A stretch of 64,000 nucleotides of DNA from Levilactobacillus mulengensis. Its GTDB lineage: Bacteria > Bacillota > Bacilli > Lactobacillales > Lactobacillaceae. The notes beneath the pieces were generated by a model. That model had not been told where the DNA came from and ran no database searches. It saw only the letters and a list, made by a program, of their open reading frames with translations. How positions within the stretch are numbered: the first letter of the stretch is position 1; each line of letters begins with the position of its first letter. The stretch lies in the NCBI RefSeq assembly GCF_003946045.1, contig NZ_RHNW01000001.1, positions 124,001 through 188,000 of the forward strand. The letters run 5' to 3'. Of this stretch, positions 52,511 to 62,717 are shown in pieces. The position numbers and the translations under genes are program-made.

Positions 52511-53818
52511 CTACTTCCGTGCGCGCTCAATCAAATGGATCGGGGTCCCTTCGAAATCGAAGTGTTCCCGGATCTGATTCTCTAAGAACCGCTCGTAGGA
52601 GAAGTGCATCATCTTCGGGTCATTGACAAAGACCACGAAGGTTGGTGGCGCGACCGCAACCTGCGTCCCGTAGTAAACCCGAAGCCGCTTCCCGTTGTCG
52701 GAAGGCGTTGGGTTCAGGGCAATAGCATCCATGATCACGTCGTTCAACGTGGCGGATTGAACCCGCTTGTTGTGGTTTTCAGAGACTCGCTTGATCATGG
52801 CTGGGAGTTGATCCAGCCGTTGACCAGTCTTAGCGGAAACGAAGACGATTGGCGCATAGCTCAGGTATTGGAACTCCTGACGAATCAAGTTTTGGAAGTC
52901 CGTCAACGTGTGATTATCCTTCTTCAGGGTATCCCATTTGTTGACCAGGATAATGATTCCCCGACCTGCTTCATGGGCGTAACCAGCAACCCGCTTATCT
53001 TGTTCGCGAATACCTTCTTCGGCGTTTAAGACGACCAGCACGACGTCTGAATCATCAATCGCCCGCATGGCCCGCATGACACTGTACCGTTCCGTGTTTT
53101 CGTAGACCTTACCCCGCTTACGAATCCCGGCCGTATCGACCATCGTAAACTTGGTATCGTCCGCCACGAACTTGGTATCGACCGCATCACGCGTGGTCCC
53201 TGCGATATTAGACACAATGACCCGGTCTTCACCGAGCATCGCGTTGACTAACGAAGACTTGCCGACGTTCGGCCGACCAATCAGACTGAAACGAATCGAG
53301 TCGTCCTTAGGCGCACCCTCATCGTCAGGGAATTCCTTGACGACGGCGTCCAGCAGATCCCCAAGACCTAACCCATGAACCCCAGAAACAGGGTATGGAT
53401 CGCCGAAGCCTAGGGAGTAGAAGTCATAGACCGTCTCCCGGGTTTCAGGGTTATCGGCCTTGTTCACTGCCAGAATAACGGGCTTGTCGGCCCGGTACAG
53501 GATCTTAGCGACCTTTTCATCAGCATCGGTCACGCCCTCAGGAGCACTCACGATAAAGACAATGACGTCGGCCTCTTCGATGGCGATTTCAGCCTGTTGC
53601 GTAATTTGCGTTAAAAATGGTTCATCACCGAGGTCAATCCCCCCGGTATCAATCATCCGAAACTCGGTTCCCAGCCATTCGGCGTGGGTGTAGATCCGGT
53701 CACGGGTAACCCCGGGCGTATCCTCAACGATGGAGATCCGTTCGCCAGCGATCCGGTTGAACAGGGTTGACTTCCCGACGTTGGGGCGGCCAACAATGGC
53801 AACGATTGGAAATGCCAC
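52511..53818 (-). CDS. der: Ribosome-assembly GTPase Der (EngA)
   Basis: 435 residues with two consecutive G domains: [20 protein letters not shown] and NKAD in the first; [21 protein letters not shown] and NKWD in the second. A C-terminal KH-like domain follows (about 350-435). Needed for 50S subunit maturation. 98 nt after rpsA, with the terminator between. Confidence 0.97.
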   Translation of the reverse strand: MAFPIVAIVGRPNVGKSTLFNRIAGERISIVEDTPGVTRDRIYTHAEWLGTEFRMIDTGGIDLGDEPFLTQITQQAEIAIEEADVIVFIVSAPEGVTDADEKVAKILYRADKPVILAVNKADNPETRETVYDFYSLGFGDPYPVSGVHGLGLGDLLDAVVKEFPDDEGAPKDDSIRFSLIGRPNVGKSSLVNAMLGEDRVIVSNIAGTTRDAVDTKFVADDTKFTMVDTAGIRKRGKVYENTERYSVMRAMRAIDDSDVVLVVLNAEEGIREQDKRVAGYAHEAGRGIIILVNKWDTLKKDNHTLTDFQNLIRQEFQYLSYAPIVFVSAKTGQRLDQLPAMIKRVSENHNKRVQSATLNDVIMDAIALNPTPSDNGKRLRVYYGTQVAVAPPTFVVFVNDPKMMHFSYERFLENQIREHFDFEGTPIHLIERARK

Positions 53819-53856
53819 GATAAATCCCTCCTTTAATGATCACGTTTTGTGACATG

Positions 53857-53904
53857 AAAAGGGTTCAGAACGAAACCAACAAAGTTCCGTCCTAAACCCT
53901 CTTC
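53857..53904 (-). terminator. Terminator of rpsA
   Basis: GAGGGTTTAGGACG pairs with CGTTCTGAACCC around a loop and is followed by TTTT on the - strand. Confidence 0.75.
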
Positions 53905-53916
53905 AACCAAAACGTA

Positions 53917-55227
53917 TTAGTTGTTTTCGTTATCTTCCATATCTTTCTTCAAGCTGTCCCCAATGAGGTCACCTAAAGAGAAACCGGTGCTTTCTTCTGG
54001 GGCGTTAGCCGTTGAAGTTTCAGCAGAGTTCCGGTTGTTACGACGACGGTTGCCGCCGTTGTTGTTCCGGTTCCGGTTGTTGTTACTGTTGTTGCTGCTG
54101 TGGTTTTCAGAAGAATCGTCAGCAGATTGTGGCTTTTCTTCCAAGGCCTTGATGGATAATGCCAAACGGTGATCGTCTGGACGAACATCTAAGACCTTAA
54201 CCTTGATTTCTTGACCAACCTTCAGAACGTCAGCAGGCGTTGCGATGTGTTGGTGAGAAATCTGGGAAATGTGAACCAAACCTTCAACACCTGGGAAGAC
54301 TTCAACGAAGGCACCAAAGCTAGTCAGGCGCTTAACAGTCCCGTCCAAGACACTGCCTTGAGGGGCCTTTTCTTCGATACCGTCCCAAGGTTCTGGTAAG
54401 GTTTGCTTGATGGAAAGGGAAATCCGGTCACGATCTGGATCAACAGATAAGACCTTAACCTTAACATCTTGGCCAACCTTCAAGACATCGCTAGGCTTTT
54501 CAACCCGTTCGAAGGCGATTTCTGAAACGTGGACCAACCCATCAACGCCACCAAGGTCAACGAAGGCACCGAAGTTTGTCAGACGAGCAACTTTACCTTC
54601 GACAATGTCGCCGGCAGTTAACTTAGCCATGATTTCTTCTTTTTGTGCAGCCCGTTGCTTTTCAACGATTGCGCGGTGAGATAAGATCAAGCGGTTTTCG
54701 CTTGGTTCGATTTCAACGATCTTGAATTCAAGCGTTTGTCCCTTGAATTGTGCCAAATCTTCAACGAAGTGGTCTGAAGCCATGGATGCAGGTACGAAAC
54801 CACGCACACCGGCGTCAACGACTAACCCACCCTTAACCACTTGGGTAACAGGGGCAGTCAACGTATGACCAGCTTCGAATTCCTTTTGGATGTCGTCCCA
54901 AACCTTACGGGCTTCCAAACGACGTTGTGACAGTAAGTAACTGCCGCCTTCCTTGTCGGTACCGATCCGAGAAATTACGACGAGGTCCATAACGTCCCCG
55001 ACTTTAATTACAGATTTAATGTCATCTACTGGCTTAGTAGACAGTTCCTTCTTGGGAACGACCCCTTCAACGCCAGTATCAGCAATCCCGACGATTGCTT
55101 GTTGGTCATCATCGATTGCTAAGACTTCACCCTTAACAACGTCACCGACCTTAACGGTGTCGATGCTGTTTAAAGCATCTAATAAATCATTGTTTTCATT
55201 GTTTTGACTCGTGCCATTTTCACTCAT
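53917..55227 (-). CDS. rpsA: Ribosomal protein S1 (four S1 domains)
   Basis: 436 residues from ATG 55227 (AAGGAGG upstream). Four S1 RNA-binding domains, beginning about 20, 105, 190 and 275: VKGEVLAIDDDQQAIVGI, APVTQVVKGGLVVDAGVRG, VEGKVARLTNFGAFVDLGGV and LDGTVKRLTSFGAFVEVFPG. The C-terminal tail (about 370-436) is a low-complexity Asn/Arg/Ser stretch, likely RNA-binding. Gram-positive S1 proteins are shorter than the six-domain Escherichia form. Confidence 0.95.
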   Translation of the reverse strand: MSENGTSQNNENNDLLDALNSIDTVKVGDVVKGEVLAIDDDQQAIVGIADTGVEGVVPKKELSTKPVDDIKSVIKVGDVMDLVVISRIGTDKEGGSYLLSQRRLEARKVWDDIQKEFEAGHTLTAPVTQVVKGGLVVDAGVRGFVPASMASDHFVEDLAQFKGQTLEFKIVEIEPSENRLILSHRAIVEKQRAAQKEEIMAKLTAGDIVEGKVARLTNFGAFVDLGGVDGLVHVSEIAFERVEKPSDVLKVGQDVKVKVLSVDPDRDRISLSIKQTLPEPWDGIEEKAPQGSVLDGTVKRLTSFGAFVEVFPGVEGLVHISQISHQHIATPADVLKVGQEIKVKVLDVRPDDHRLALSIKALEEKPQSADDSSENHSSNNSNNNRNRNNNGGNRRRNNRNSAETSTANAPEESTGFSLGDLIGDSLKKDMEDNENN

Positions 55228-55308
55228 GCGAAATTTTCCTCCTTGCGACAACTCTATATACTATTTTAGCTGATTGTGCTTATAAAAGCTAGTAAAATGC
55301 CTATTTCT

Positions 55309-55986
55309 CTAGGATTCTTTTTCTTGGATGATTTCTGCGATCCTATCAGCGACCTGTTCGATGCTCATAGACGTAGTATCCAAGCGGATTGCGTCGGCTG
55401 CCTGGGTCAATGGTGAAACCTTCCGCGTGGAATCTTTTCGGTCCCGTTCTTCGATTTCATGCTTCAAAGTTGCCAGTGGTGTGTTGATTCCCTTGGCCGC
55501 ATTGTCCTTCAACCGCCGTTGCGCCCGTTCGTCCACGCTGGCGACCAAGAAAATCTTGACCTCAGCCTTGGGCAAAACCGTTGACCCAATATCCCGACCG
55601 TCCATCACAATGCCACCAGCTTCAGCAATTTGCCGTTGCCGTTCCGTCAATTCGGTTCGGACAGCTGGCAAAGCAGATACAGCCGACACAGAATTGGTGA
55701 CGTCCGGTTGGCGAATCGCCAACGTCACTTCCGTCTCGTCAACGAAAACTTTTTGAACGGGGGTCCCCGGTTCAAACCGAATCGTGATTTGATCCAATAA
55801 CTGCTTGACCGCAGCCTCGTCGGTCAGCCCGACGCCTGCTTGCAACACCTTCCAAGTAATAGCCCGGTACATGGCACCCGTATCACAGTAGATGTAGTGG
55901 AACCGTTGGGCAACGATCTTAGCGACCGTACTCTTCCCTGCGGAAGCCGGCCCATCGATAGCCACTTGTAAACCTTGTTTCTCCAT
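55309..55986 (-). CDS. cmk: Cytidylate kinase
   Basis: 225 residues from ATG 55986 with AGGAG upstream. P-loop GPASAGKSTVAK, CMP-binding GAMYRAITWK, and MDGRDIGSTVLP. Phosphorylates CMP and dCMP. In the ypbB-recQ-lysM-cmk-rpsA-der run. Confidence 0.97.
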   Translation of the reverse strand: MEKQGLQVAIDGPASAGKSTVAKIVAQRFHYIYCDTGAMYRAITWKVLQAGVGLTDEAAVKQLLDQITIRFEPGTPVQKVFVDETEVTLAIRQPDVTNSVSAVSALPAVRTELTERQRQIAEAGGIVMDGRDIGSTVLPKAEVKIFLVASVDERAQRRLKDNAAKGINTPLATLKHEIEERDRKDSTRKVSPLTQAADAIRLDTTSMSIEQVADRIAEIIQEKES

Positions 55987-56019
55987 GACAACCAAACTCC
56001 TATCAAATAGTTTTAAAAC

Positions 56020-56661
56020 TTAGCGAACCCGTAACTTCTGTCCCGGATAGAGGGAAGAGCCGGAAGACAGGCCGTTTAATTCCAATAATTTTTGGACGGA
56101 GATTCCCGCGTTCGTTGCAACCCGGTAAACCCCTTGTCCTGATTCAACCGTGGCATACTTAGAACCAGCCGCCGTGCTACTACTGGTTGCGGCACTGCTA
56201 CTATGACTGTTGCTGGTAGCCGTACTTGATTCAGTGGCCGAACTGGTGGTAGCCGAAGAACTGCTAGTCGTCTTAGCCGAACTAGCAGTTGTGGTTGAAG
56301 TTGTTGATTTCTTAGGTGAGCTCGTTGTGGTCGCTGAAGAAGACTTCTTAGTAGAAGCTTTCTTCTTGTGACTGGAGCTCTTGGCCTTACTGGATGAGCT
56401 GGAGGAACTTGCCGCCACCTTTTCCGTATTTTGTGGCCGATTGACAGCGCTTTGACGCGCCAAGCCGTAAACCAATGAGGCCGCAGCAATAACCACGATA
56501 ATTGCCACCAAAATAACCGTTACCATGGTGTTGCTGTGATTTTGCCGCCGCATCTTCGTTCGTGACAGGTTCCCCTGGTCGTCCCGATCATCGGCAAACG
56601 ATTGATCCCACGGGTGGGACTCCTGTTCCTTCGACGTTTGATCGTCACGCTTCTGACTCAT
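56020..56661 (-). CDS. Membrane-anchored LysM-domain protein
   Basis: 213 residues; ATG 56661 (GGGAGG upstream) or the adjacent ATG 56664. Residues 1-40 are charged and cytoplasmic, residues 44-66 form a membrane helix (VTVILVAIIVVIAAASLVYG). A Ser/Thr/Lys-rich spacer (about 75-160) follows, probably spanning the wall, then one LysM domain at the C-terminus (VYRVATNAGISVQKLLELNG, PGQKLRV). Binds peptidoglycan. Conserved between recQ and cmk in lactobacilli, with unknown task. Confidence 0.88.
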   Translation of the reverse strand: MSQKRDDQTSKEQESHPWDQSFADDRDDQGNLSRTKMRRQNHSNTMVTVILVAIIVVIAAASLVYGLARQSAVNRPQNTEKVAASSSSSSSKAKSSSHKKKASTKKSSSATTTSSPKKSTTSTTTASSAKTTSSSSATTSSATESSTATSNSHSSSAATSSSTAAGSKYATVESGQGVYRVATNAGISVQKLLELNGLSSGSSLYPGQKLRVR

Positions 56662-56796
56662 CATCTAACCTCCCTGAAAAACTTTCACCCGTAATTGTAC
56701 CACGTACCGTACCATTTCGATAGCTATAATTGCCGAAAATGTCGGTGTCGCGGCATTCTTTAGAACTCTCTTAACGATGTTTACAGTTTTTTAATC

Positions 56797-58218
56797 TTAA
56801 AATAAGCGCACCAACCGTTCCTGCCACCCCACTGTGGCCGTTGGCGTGATGGGGTTGGCCTGACGCGTCAAGCCATGGGCCGCTAAATCCAGGGGCACGT
56901 TGCCGGGGGCACAACAGGCTTCGTCATGCGCGGGGGGCTCTTCGTCAAAGGCCTGCAGCCACTTCTCGCGCAGGCAGGTGGTCGACTTCGCATACGCTAC
57001 CATCTGTGACAGCGCATGGTTTCGCTCCCGCTCTCGACCGGCAAATAACCGTTCCACGGCGGCCTGACTGATTCCATGATTGCGATAGAACGCCAACAGG
57101 TGAATCTGGGGATCGTCGGCCGCAAAGCTGGTGGGGTGCGCATAATAGCGGTGAATGGTATCCGGTTCCGGGCGGTTGGACTGACCCAGGGCTAAGGGCA
57201 ACTGCTCATCACCCGGCGCGTATAGCAAAACAGCCACACTGGACTGGCCGTCGCGCCCGGCCCGCCCGATTTCCTGGGCGTAACTCTCCAGGTCGGCTGG
57301 CAGGTGATAGTGAATCACAAACCGGACGTTATCCTTGTCGATACCCATGCCAAATGCACTGGTGGCGCAGATAACGTCCAGTTGGTCGGCCATGAACTGC
57401 TGTTGAATCTTGAACCGATCCTCGGCATCTAGGCCCGCATGGTAGGCCGCAGCCTGCACCCCGGCCGTCTGTTGGAGCCACAACGCGGTATCGCTGGCCT
57501 GCTGCTTGCTGGAAAAGTAAATGACGCCAGGCCGCGGTAAATGGGTCACTAAATCCAGTAACCGGGCCTGTTTGGTTGCCTCGTCGGCGACGTTCTCCAC
57601 GTCCAAGAAAATGTTCGGCCGATTAACTGATTCGGTTACCACCCGAGGCGTGCTCCGCAGCTGCTTAGCAATCTCTTGACGAGTCTGCTGGCCCGCCGTG
57701 GCGGTCAGCATCAACGTTAGCGGCCGATTAAGCTTCTCCCGAATCGCGCCCAGTAGTAGATATTCTGGCCGAAAGTCCGGTCCCCACTGAACGATACAGT
57801 GCGCCTCATCGATGACCAAGAGGCTGATATTAACCTGATGTAGCCGGTCAAGCATCTGGGGTTGCGACAGCATTTCTGGGGATAAAAATAAAAATTCTAA
57901 CGCATTTAAGTGATTTAAGATGTGTAACCGTTCCCCAAATGGGGTCAACGAATTAATGGCTGCGGCCCGTTTGAACCCATTCATCCGCATCCGATCGACC
58001 TGGTCGTTCATGAGCGACAGGAGTGGCGAGACAATCAACACGCACCCCGGATGCCGGTACCCGTAAAGCTGATAGATCAGGGTTTTTCCGGCCCCCGTTG
58101 GCAAGATTGCCAGGGTGTCCTGCCCCGCCTCCAGGCTTTCGAGGGCCGCGGCCTGCCCCGACCGAAAGTGGTCGAAGCCGAAGACCCGTTGTAGGCTAGC
58201 CGTCAACGTTTCCGTCAT
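56797..58218 (-). CDS. recQ: RecQ-family ATP-dependent DNA helicase
   Basis: 473 residues from ATG 58218, which overlaps the ypbB stop as ATGA with GGAGGTGA upstream. Motif I LPTGAGKTLIYQL, motif II VIDEAHCI, motif V ATSAFGMGIDK and motif VI QEIGRAGRDG. A C4-type zinc-binding region is partly visible (TTCLREKWL ... CCAPGNVP). The RQC winged helix and HRDC domain of longer RecQ proteins are missing, as usual for this operon type. Confidence 0.93.
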   Translation of the reverse strand: MTETLTASLQRVFGFDHFRSGQAAALESLEAGQDTLAILPTGAGKTLIYQLYGYRHPGCVLIVSPLLSLMNDQVDRMRMNGFKRAAAINSLTPFGERLHILNHLNALEFLFLSPEMLSQPQMLDRLHQVNISLLVIDEAHCIVQWGPDFRPEYLLLGAIREKLNRPLTLMLTATAGQQTRQEIAKQLRSTPRVVTESVNRPNIFLDVENVADEATKQARLLDLVTHLPRPGVIYFSSKQQASDTALWLQQTAGVQAAAYHAGLDAEDRFKIQQQFMADQLDVICATSAFGMGIDKDNVRFVIHYHLPADLESYAQEIGRAGRDGQSSVAVLLYAPGDEQLPLALGQSNRPEPDTIHRYYAHPTSFAADDPQIHLLAFYRNHGISQAAVERLFAGRERERNHALSQMVAYAKSTTCLREKWLQAFDEEPPAHDEACCAPGNVPLDLAAHGLTRQANPITPTATVGWQERLVRLF

Positions 58219-59255
58219 GCTGTCACCTCCTGTTTGATTCGCCAAATGGCATAGAGTCGAAAATAAAAGAAATCATAGCGGTCCTGCATCGCTTGGGGCA
58301 ACGCCGAATACTGCCAGTCATCCAGATTGCCCTGAACGGCGGCCTGAAATTCCGTGCGCACTGACTGTGGGAGCACGCTATCGTACGGAAAATCGGTCAG
58401 GGGCAACATAATTGCCGCCTCTAACAAATGTTCGCGGACCGTGCTGAGCTTGATCTTACGACGATTGGCCACTTGCTGGAGGTCGCCTCCCGCTGCCACG
58501 GCGGCCAGCGTTGCCTGGGCACTCACTGAGACGGGAACCCGCCAGAGTGGTGTCAACAAATCATGCAGCGGGTGCTCCGGGTGACGGGCGTCTCTGGCAA
58601 TCTGGGTGACCCCGTCAAACTGCCGCAACCGCACTTGCCAGAGCGTCGTTTGGTGGGCCAATGCCAGCTGCTCCAGGGTCAGGCCCGGCTGGTCAAAGCC
58701 CGTAAACTGGTCGGTCATGATGTCAGCCGTGCTGGCCGGCAGTTGCTGGAGGCTGGCCACCAAGGCCTGGGCCAGTGTTGGTGCCAAGTCTGGTCCCTTG
58801 GCCCCGTGAAACCACTGCCGCACGTGTCGCCGGGTCTCCTGGTCGGTCGCCAACGGATAGTACTGCGCCGTGCTATGGGCGTACTGCGAGGTCACCTGAA
58901 CCGCTAGCAACAAGCGTTGGCGTGCCGCCAGCATATCTAAATTTACCCAATGATCGACCGTTACGGGCCGGTAAGCGGGTATTTTGGTCAGCGCCTGGGC
59001 GCCCTGATCCGTGAGTCGTAAGGTCTTTTGCTCGGCATCGACCGTCAACCAGTCACGCTGCTGTAAGTCCTGCACTGCATTGTCGAGGCCACCGCGGTCC
59101 AACTGTTTGGCCAGGTTCAACAGCGGCAACAGGTGATAACGCTGACCCCAGTAGAGGGTCGACACCGTTTTTTTGCCGCGCAAGAGATTTTCAATCACAC
59201 GAATTCGCCGGTCCTGTTTGGCACTCAATAACTGGCCTAAATCACTCGCCTCCAC
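58215..59255 (-). CDS. YpbB-like helix-turn-helix protein
   Basis: 346 residues from GTG 59255 (AGGAGGG upstream); TTG 59273 overlaps the site. No enzyme motif. The C-terminal ~90 residues (IKLSTVREHLLEAAI) look like the HTH_40 helix-turn-helix of YpbB. It is translationally coupled to recQ and probably works with it in repair or replication. Confidence 0.8.
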   Translation of the reverse strand: MEASDLGQLLSAKQDRRIRVIENLLRGKKTVSTLYWGQRYHLLPLLNLAKQLDRGGLDNAVQDLQQRDWLTVDAEQKTLRLTDQGAQALTKIPAYRPVTVDHWVNLDMLAARQRLLLAVQVTSQYAHSTAQYYPLATDQETRRHVRQWFHGAKGPDLAPTLAQALVASLQQLPASTADIMTDQFTGFDQPGLTLEQLALAHQTTLWQVRLRQFDGVTQIARDARHPEHPLHDLLTPLWRVPVSVSAQATLAAVAAGGDLQQVANRRKIKLSTVREHLLEAAIMLPLTDFPYDSVLPQSVRTEFQAAVQGNLDDWQYSALPQAMQDRYDFFYFRLYAIWRIKQEVTA

Positions 59256-59302
59256 AGTAGACCCTCCTCTCAATCTTAAAGTCTTTGTTCAGTTTACCAT
59301 AG

Positions 59303-59331
59303 AAAAAGGACCGGCACGTGGCCGGTCCTTC
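59303..59331 (-). terminator. Terminator of ribU
   Basis: AAGGACCGGC pairs with GCCGGTCCTT, then TTT on the - strand. Confidence 0.85.
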
Positions 59332-59358
59332 GTTTCGAAAAATTTGTTAGTGATGTGG

Positions 59359-59952
59359 TTATGAGAGCGTATGCTTGGCCAACCACGGTGCCATTCGGCG
59401 GCTCAATAGAATGAACAGAATGCCCAGGATAATTCCCTTCAATAGATTAAACGGAATAACGCCCAGCAAAATCAGTTTGTTCACGGGCAGGCCCAGTGAC
59501 ATGCCCCACACCTTCAAGTAAAGCGGCGTAATGACCCACCAGTTAGCTAAGGATAGGACCACCGTCAGCGTCAGCGTTCCGACGATCACGGCCACGATTT
59601 GCCGCTTCAAACCGGGTTGTGCGTCGCCCTGCTTATGCTTCAGCACGTAGCTGATTGGCAAGATGTAGGCGATATCCGCAATGAATGCCGTGAGCACCCC
59701 GATGAAGTTGACGATGTCCAGTCCGGTCGACACGAAGTAGAGTAATTCTTTCACGGCCGCAATCATCACCGCACCCGCGGGACCAAATAAACTCATGCCC
59801 AGCAGGACGACCAGATCACTTAGGTCGAGCTTCATATACGGCACAATCGGAATGATTGGTACCGACACAAACATCAACACGTAAGCAACACCGGCAAACA
59901 GTGCCATCTCGACCATCGAACGAACATTCAACCCATTGTGACTATTTTCCAT
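59359..59952 (-). CDS. ribU: RibU, riboflavin-specific ECF transporter S component
   Basis: 197 residues from ATG 59952 with AAGGAGG upstream; an in-frame extension to 60078 overlaps the riboswitch and is not real. Six membrane helices: VEMALFAGVAYVLMFVSV, LSDLVVLLGMSLFGPAGAV and LSLANWWVITPLYLKVWG. Imports riboflavin together with the shared ECF energising module, encoded elsewhere. Preceded by an FMN riboswitch and terminator, so it is shut off when FMN is plentiful. Confidence 0.95.
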   Translation of the reverse strand: MENSHNGLNVRSMVEMALFAGVAYVLMFVSVPIIPIVPYMKLDLSDLVVLLGMSLFGPAGAVMIAAVKELLYFVSTGLDIVNFIGVLTAFIADIAYILPISYVLKHKQGDAQPGLKRQIVAVIVGTLTLTVVLSLANWWVITPLYLKVWGMSLGLPVNKLILLGVIPFNLLKGIILGILFILLSRRMAPWLAKHTLS

Positions 59953-59995
59953 GATACCTGTTCCTCCTTGCGGCCATCTCGTGACAAAACCACAG

Positions 59996-60028
59996 AAAAA
60001 GGTCCTGCCACAGAAGGGCAAGACCTTG
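59996..60028 (-). terminator. FMN riboswitch expression platform terminator
   Basis: AAGGTCTTGCC pairs with GGCAGGACCTT and is followed by TTTTT on the - strand. It sits between the riboswitch aptamer and the ribU start. Confidence 0.85.
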
Positions 60029-60065
60029 GGTTTTACGTAAATGAGTTTGCGCAAAAAGCAATGTC

Positions 60066-60180
60066 TCATCTTCTGCATACCAGACTATACTGTCGGTCTC
60101 GGAGTTACACCGAATTCACCGCTTGCGCGGGTCGCGGACTTTAACCGCCGGTCGGGAATTCCACCCTGCCCTGAAGATGA
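60066..60180 (-). ncRNA. FMN riboswitch (RFN element)
   Basis: All conserved FMN-aptamer segments occur on the - strand: ATCTTCAGGGCAGGGTG, CCCGACCGGCGGT, AGTCCGCGACCCGC, GGTGAATTCGGTG, AACTCCGAGACCGACAG, TATAGTCTGG and the closing AGAAGAT. Binding FMN would favour the downstream terminator and reduce ribU expression. Confidence 0.97.
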
Positions 60181-60241
60181 ACCTAAATTTTAATTACAAA
60201 TTCAATATACTAAGATTTTCTAAAGCTGTCAACCGCTTACG

Positions 60242-60964
60242 TTAAATTAATCCGGTTAATCGTCGGAGCTCTTTAACTTCTTCGGGCTTTAAATGCCGCG
60301 ACTCACCAGCATTTAACCCCTTCAACGTTAAGAAACCGTACTGCTCCCGCTTTAATTTTTCGACGGGTAAGCCCACGGCCGCCAACATCTTTTTGACTTG
60401 ATGGTTCTTACCTTCGTGAATCGTCAGGGAGACAATGGCTGTCTTCTTTTTATCATCCACGCTAATGATCTTGCCCTTGGCCGGCGCGTAGGTCTCGCCC
60501 TCGACCGTCATGCCTTGGCGCAAGCTCTTCATCTCATCGTTCGTAGGAATACCCGTGACCTTGGCGATGTAGGTCTTTTCGACCTCGTACTTCGGGTGGG
60601 TCAAGCGATTCGCCAGCTCACCGTCGTTGGTCAGCAGCAAGAGCCCTGCCGTATCGTAATCCAACCGGCCGACCGGGTAGATTCGTTGGCTGATGCCTTC
60701 AACCAGGTCGACGACGGTCTTACGGCCCTTGTCATCGTTGGCTGTGGAAATGACACTCCGCGGCTTGTACATCAGAATATAGACGGGAGCTTCGGTCGTC
60801 ACGGGGACCCCGTCGACCACGATTTTATCGTGTGCGCCGACCTTGGTGCCCAGTTCCGTGACCACGGACCCGTTGACCCGCACGCGGCCACTCATGATTA
60901 ATTTTTCTGATTGACGTCGTGAAGCAACCCCGTCGTGGGCCAAAACTTTTTGTAAACGTTCCAT
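60242..60964 (-). CDS. rluB: RluB-type 23S rRNA pseudouridine synthase
   Basis: 240 residues from ATG 60964; the ORF start upstream lies inside scpB. N-terminal S4 RNA-binding domain (RLQKVLAHDGVASRRQSEKLI), then RsuA-type catalytic motifs: YPVGRLDYDTAGLLLLTNDG with the catalytic aspartate, and THPKYEVEKTYIAKV. Targets U2605-type sites of 23S rRNA. Last in the xerD-ribT-scpA-scpB-rluB run, immediately after scpB. Confidence 0.95.
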   Translation of the reverse strand: MERLQKVLAHDGVASRRQSEKLIMSGRVRVNGSVVTELGTKVGAHDKIVVDGVPVTTEAPVYILMYKPRSVISTANDDKGRKTVVDLVEGISQRIYPVGRLDYDTAGLLLLTNDGELANRLTHPKYEVEKTYIAKVTGIPTNDEMKSLRQGMTVEGETYAPAKGKIISVDDKKKTAIVSLTIHEGKNHQVKKMLAAVGLPVEKLKREQYGFLTLKGLNAGESRHLKPEEVKELRRLTGLI

Positions 60965-60965
60965 G

Positions 60966-61565
60966 TTAGGTTTCATCTCCTGATTGGTTGAGCTGTTCGT
61001 TAAACGCCTGCAAGAACAGGTCGCCGCCGTCCACTTCTTCACTGGTACTAGGCGTGGCTGCGGCTGGTAGCGGCGGTAGATCCGCCAACTTTTCTAAGCC
61101 GAAATAGTCCAGGAAGTAGGCACTAGTCCGGTACAGCTTGGGTCGACCGGGCTCGTCTAGTCGCCCGGCATCTTCAATCAGCCGGCGCAAGACCAGCTTC
61201 TGCACCGTCGAGGCACTCTGGACCCCACGAATCTCATCGACTTCGATTCGCGTAATCGGCTGGCGATACGCAATGATGGCCAGCACTTCCAAGGAGGCCG
61301 GCGACAAACTGGTGCTCAGCGGATTTTCAAAATAGTGTTTGATGACGTCCGCGGTCGCTTCCTTGGTGACCAGCCGGTAGGTGGTGTCGTTGACCATGAG
61401 TTCCAAGGCCGAATCGGCATCGGCAGCATATTTCTGGGCCAGCTTCTCCAGACTGGCGAGAATGGCCGGCCGCATCAGTCCCGTCGCGGCTGCTAGATCC
61501 GCAACCGTAATGCCCTCGTCACCGCTGACGAATAGCAGGCTTTCAATCTGAGCTAGGGGTGACAT
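60966..61565 (-). CDS. scpB: Segregation and condensation protein B
   Basis: 199 residues. Two winged helices: [23 protein letters not shown], shown as two pieces, and [21 protein letters not shown], then [15 protein letters not shown]. Forms the SMC-ScpAB condensin with ScpA. Start overlaps the scpA stop by 23 nt. Confidence 0.95.
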   Translation of the reverse strand: MSPLAQIESLLFVSGDEGITVADLAAATGLMRPAILASLEKLAQKYAADADSALELMVNDTTYRLVTKEATADVIKHYFENPLSTSLSPASLEVLAIIAYRQPITRIEVDEIRGVQSASTVQKLVLRRLIEDAGRLDEPGRPKLYRTSAYFLDYFGLEKLADLPPLPAAATPSTSEEVDGGDLFLQAFNEQLNQSGDET

Positions 61566-62331
61566 CGGTGGCGTACCTTCCTTCCATTTGTAAAAAGTTC
61601 ACTTGTAACGGTGCCAGGCGGCCGGCCTGTTGTAGGCGGACCTGACGCTGACGAGCCAGCTCCAACACAGCCAAAAAGGTGGTCACGATTTCTTCCATGA
61701 CCGGTTGTTTCGCCAGCAAATAATCAAAGGCCACTGGCCCCTTGGCTTGCCGCAAGCGTCCCAACACCGTGGTCATTTGGGCCTTGATGGTGAAATGTTC
61801 TTGGTGAATGCTTTGCGTCACGGGCTTGGCAACCATCGCCCGGTGAATCAAGCGACTCAGGGCATTTTGCAGGTCACTCGGCTGAATGCCGGGTGCCACG
61901 GTCAAGGCGACTGAGTCGGGCACGGCCATCGCTGGTCGGGTAAAGTGTTGTTGCCGGTCGACGGCCCGTTGCTTCAGTTCCTGGGCCGCTTGCTTGTAGC
62001 GCTGGTATTCCAGCAATTGGTTGACCAACTCTTCACGAGGGTCGCCCCCGTCGTCTTCATCGAGGAGTTCAACCGTCTGGGGCTTGGGCAACAGCAGCTT
62101 CGCCTTGATGGCCATCAGATTCGCCGCCATGACAAAGTATTCACCCGCAATATCTAACCGTAACGTCTGCATTTGGTGCAGGTAGGTCAAATATTGACTG
62201 GTAATGGTACTGATGCGGATATCATAAATATCCATTTCATTGGTTTTAATTAGATGTAACAGTAGGTCTAATGGGCCCTCGAAGTCACTGACCTGAATCA
62301 GTGGCTGGCCGTTCGTTGTGGCTTTGTCCAT
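61543..62331 (-). CDS. scpA: Segregation and condensation protein A
   Basis: 262 residues from ATG 62331 with GGGAG upstream; TTG 62352 precedes the site. N-terminal motif [20 protein letters not shown], then [18 protein letters not shown]. The C-terminal winged helix binds SMC ([18 protein letters not shown]). The kleisin bridging SMC heads. Overlaps ribT by 47 nt. Confidence 0.95.
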   Translation of the reverse strand: MDKATTNGQPLIQVSDFEGPLDLLLHLIKTNEMDIYDIRISTITSQYLTYLHQMQTLRLDIAGEYFVMAANLMAIKAKLLLPKPQTVELLDEDDGGDPREELVNQLLEYQRYKQAAQELKQRAVDRQQHFTRPAMAVPDSVALTVAPGIQPSDLQNALSRLIHRAMVAKPVTQSIHQEHFTIKAQMTTVLGRLRQAKGPVAFDYLLAKQPVMEEIVTTFLAVLELARQRQVRLQQAGRLAPLQVNFLQMEGRYATDVTPSSD

Positions 62332-62680
62332 GGTGATACTCCCATTTTGCAATAATCTTAGCGGTGGTTAAGGTCCCCATCAAGCGTTTGGTTGGAACTG
62401 CCGTCGCGAGTTGGTCTAACATTTGCCAGGTGTTGCGCGTCAGTTGCTTATCTGGCATCAGTGTGATCAACCGAACAACTAAGAAGTCGCCCTGACTCTC
62501 GGTGCCTAACGCCCCGGCAAAGTCATCGTTTTCGTCCTTCCACAAGTACAGGCACCGGTCGTCGCCGCCCTGATACCAGGCTAGCTCGCGTTGCAGCCGG
62601 TCCCAGTCCTTGAAGTTGGGTAATAGACTGAGCAGGCCCATCGCAATTTTTTGATAATCGCTACGATATTTAAGTAGCAT
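62285..62680 (-). CDS. ribT: RibT-type GNAT protein
   Basis: 131 residues from ATG 62680 with GGAGGGGG upstream. Family pattern: YRSDYQKIAMGLLSLLPN, LYLWKDENDDFAGALG and VVRLITLMP. RibT proteins are encoded with riboflavin genes in Bacillus or, as here, between xerD and scpA in lactobacilli. Acetyltransferase-like with an unknown acceptor. Confidence 0.8.
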   Translation of the reverse strand: MLLKYRSDYQKIAMGLLSLLPNFKDWDRLQRELAWYQGGDDRCLYLWKDENDDFAGALGTESQGDFLVVRLITLMPDKQLTRNTWQMLDQLATAVPTKRLMGTLTTAKIIAKWEYHHGQSHNERPATDSGQ

Positions 62681-62717
62681 GGTCCCCCTCCGTTCAACGT
62701 CCACCTACTCTACCACA

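Noticed and set aside
59953-60078. In-frame N-terminal extension of ribU
   Set aside because: It overlaps the FMN riboswitch and its terminator and lacks a ribosome binding site; ATG 59952 has a strong one.
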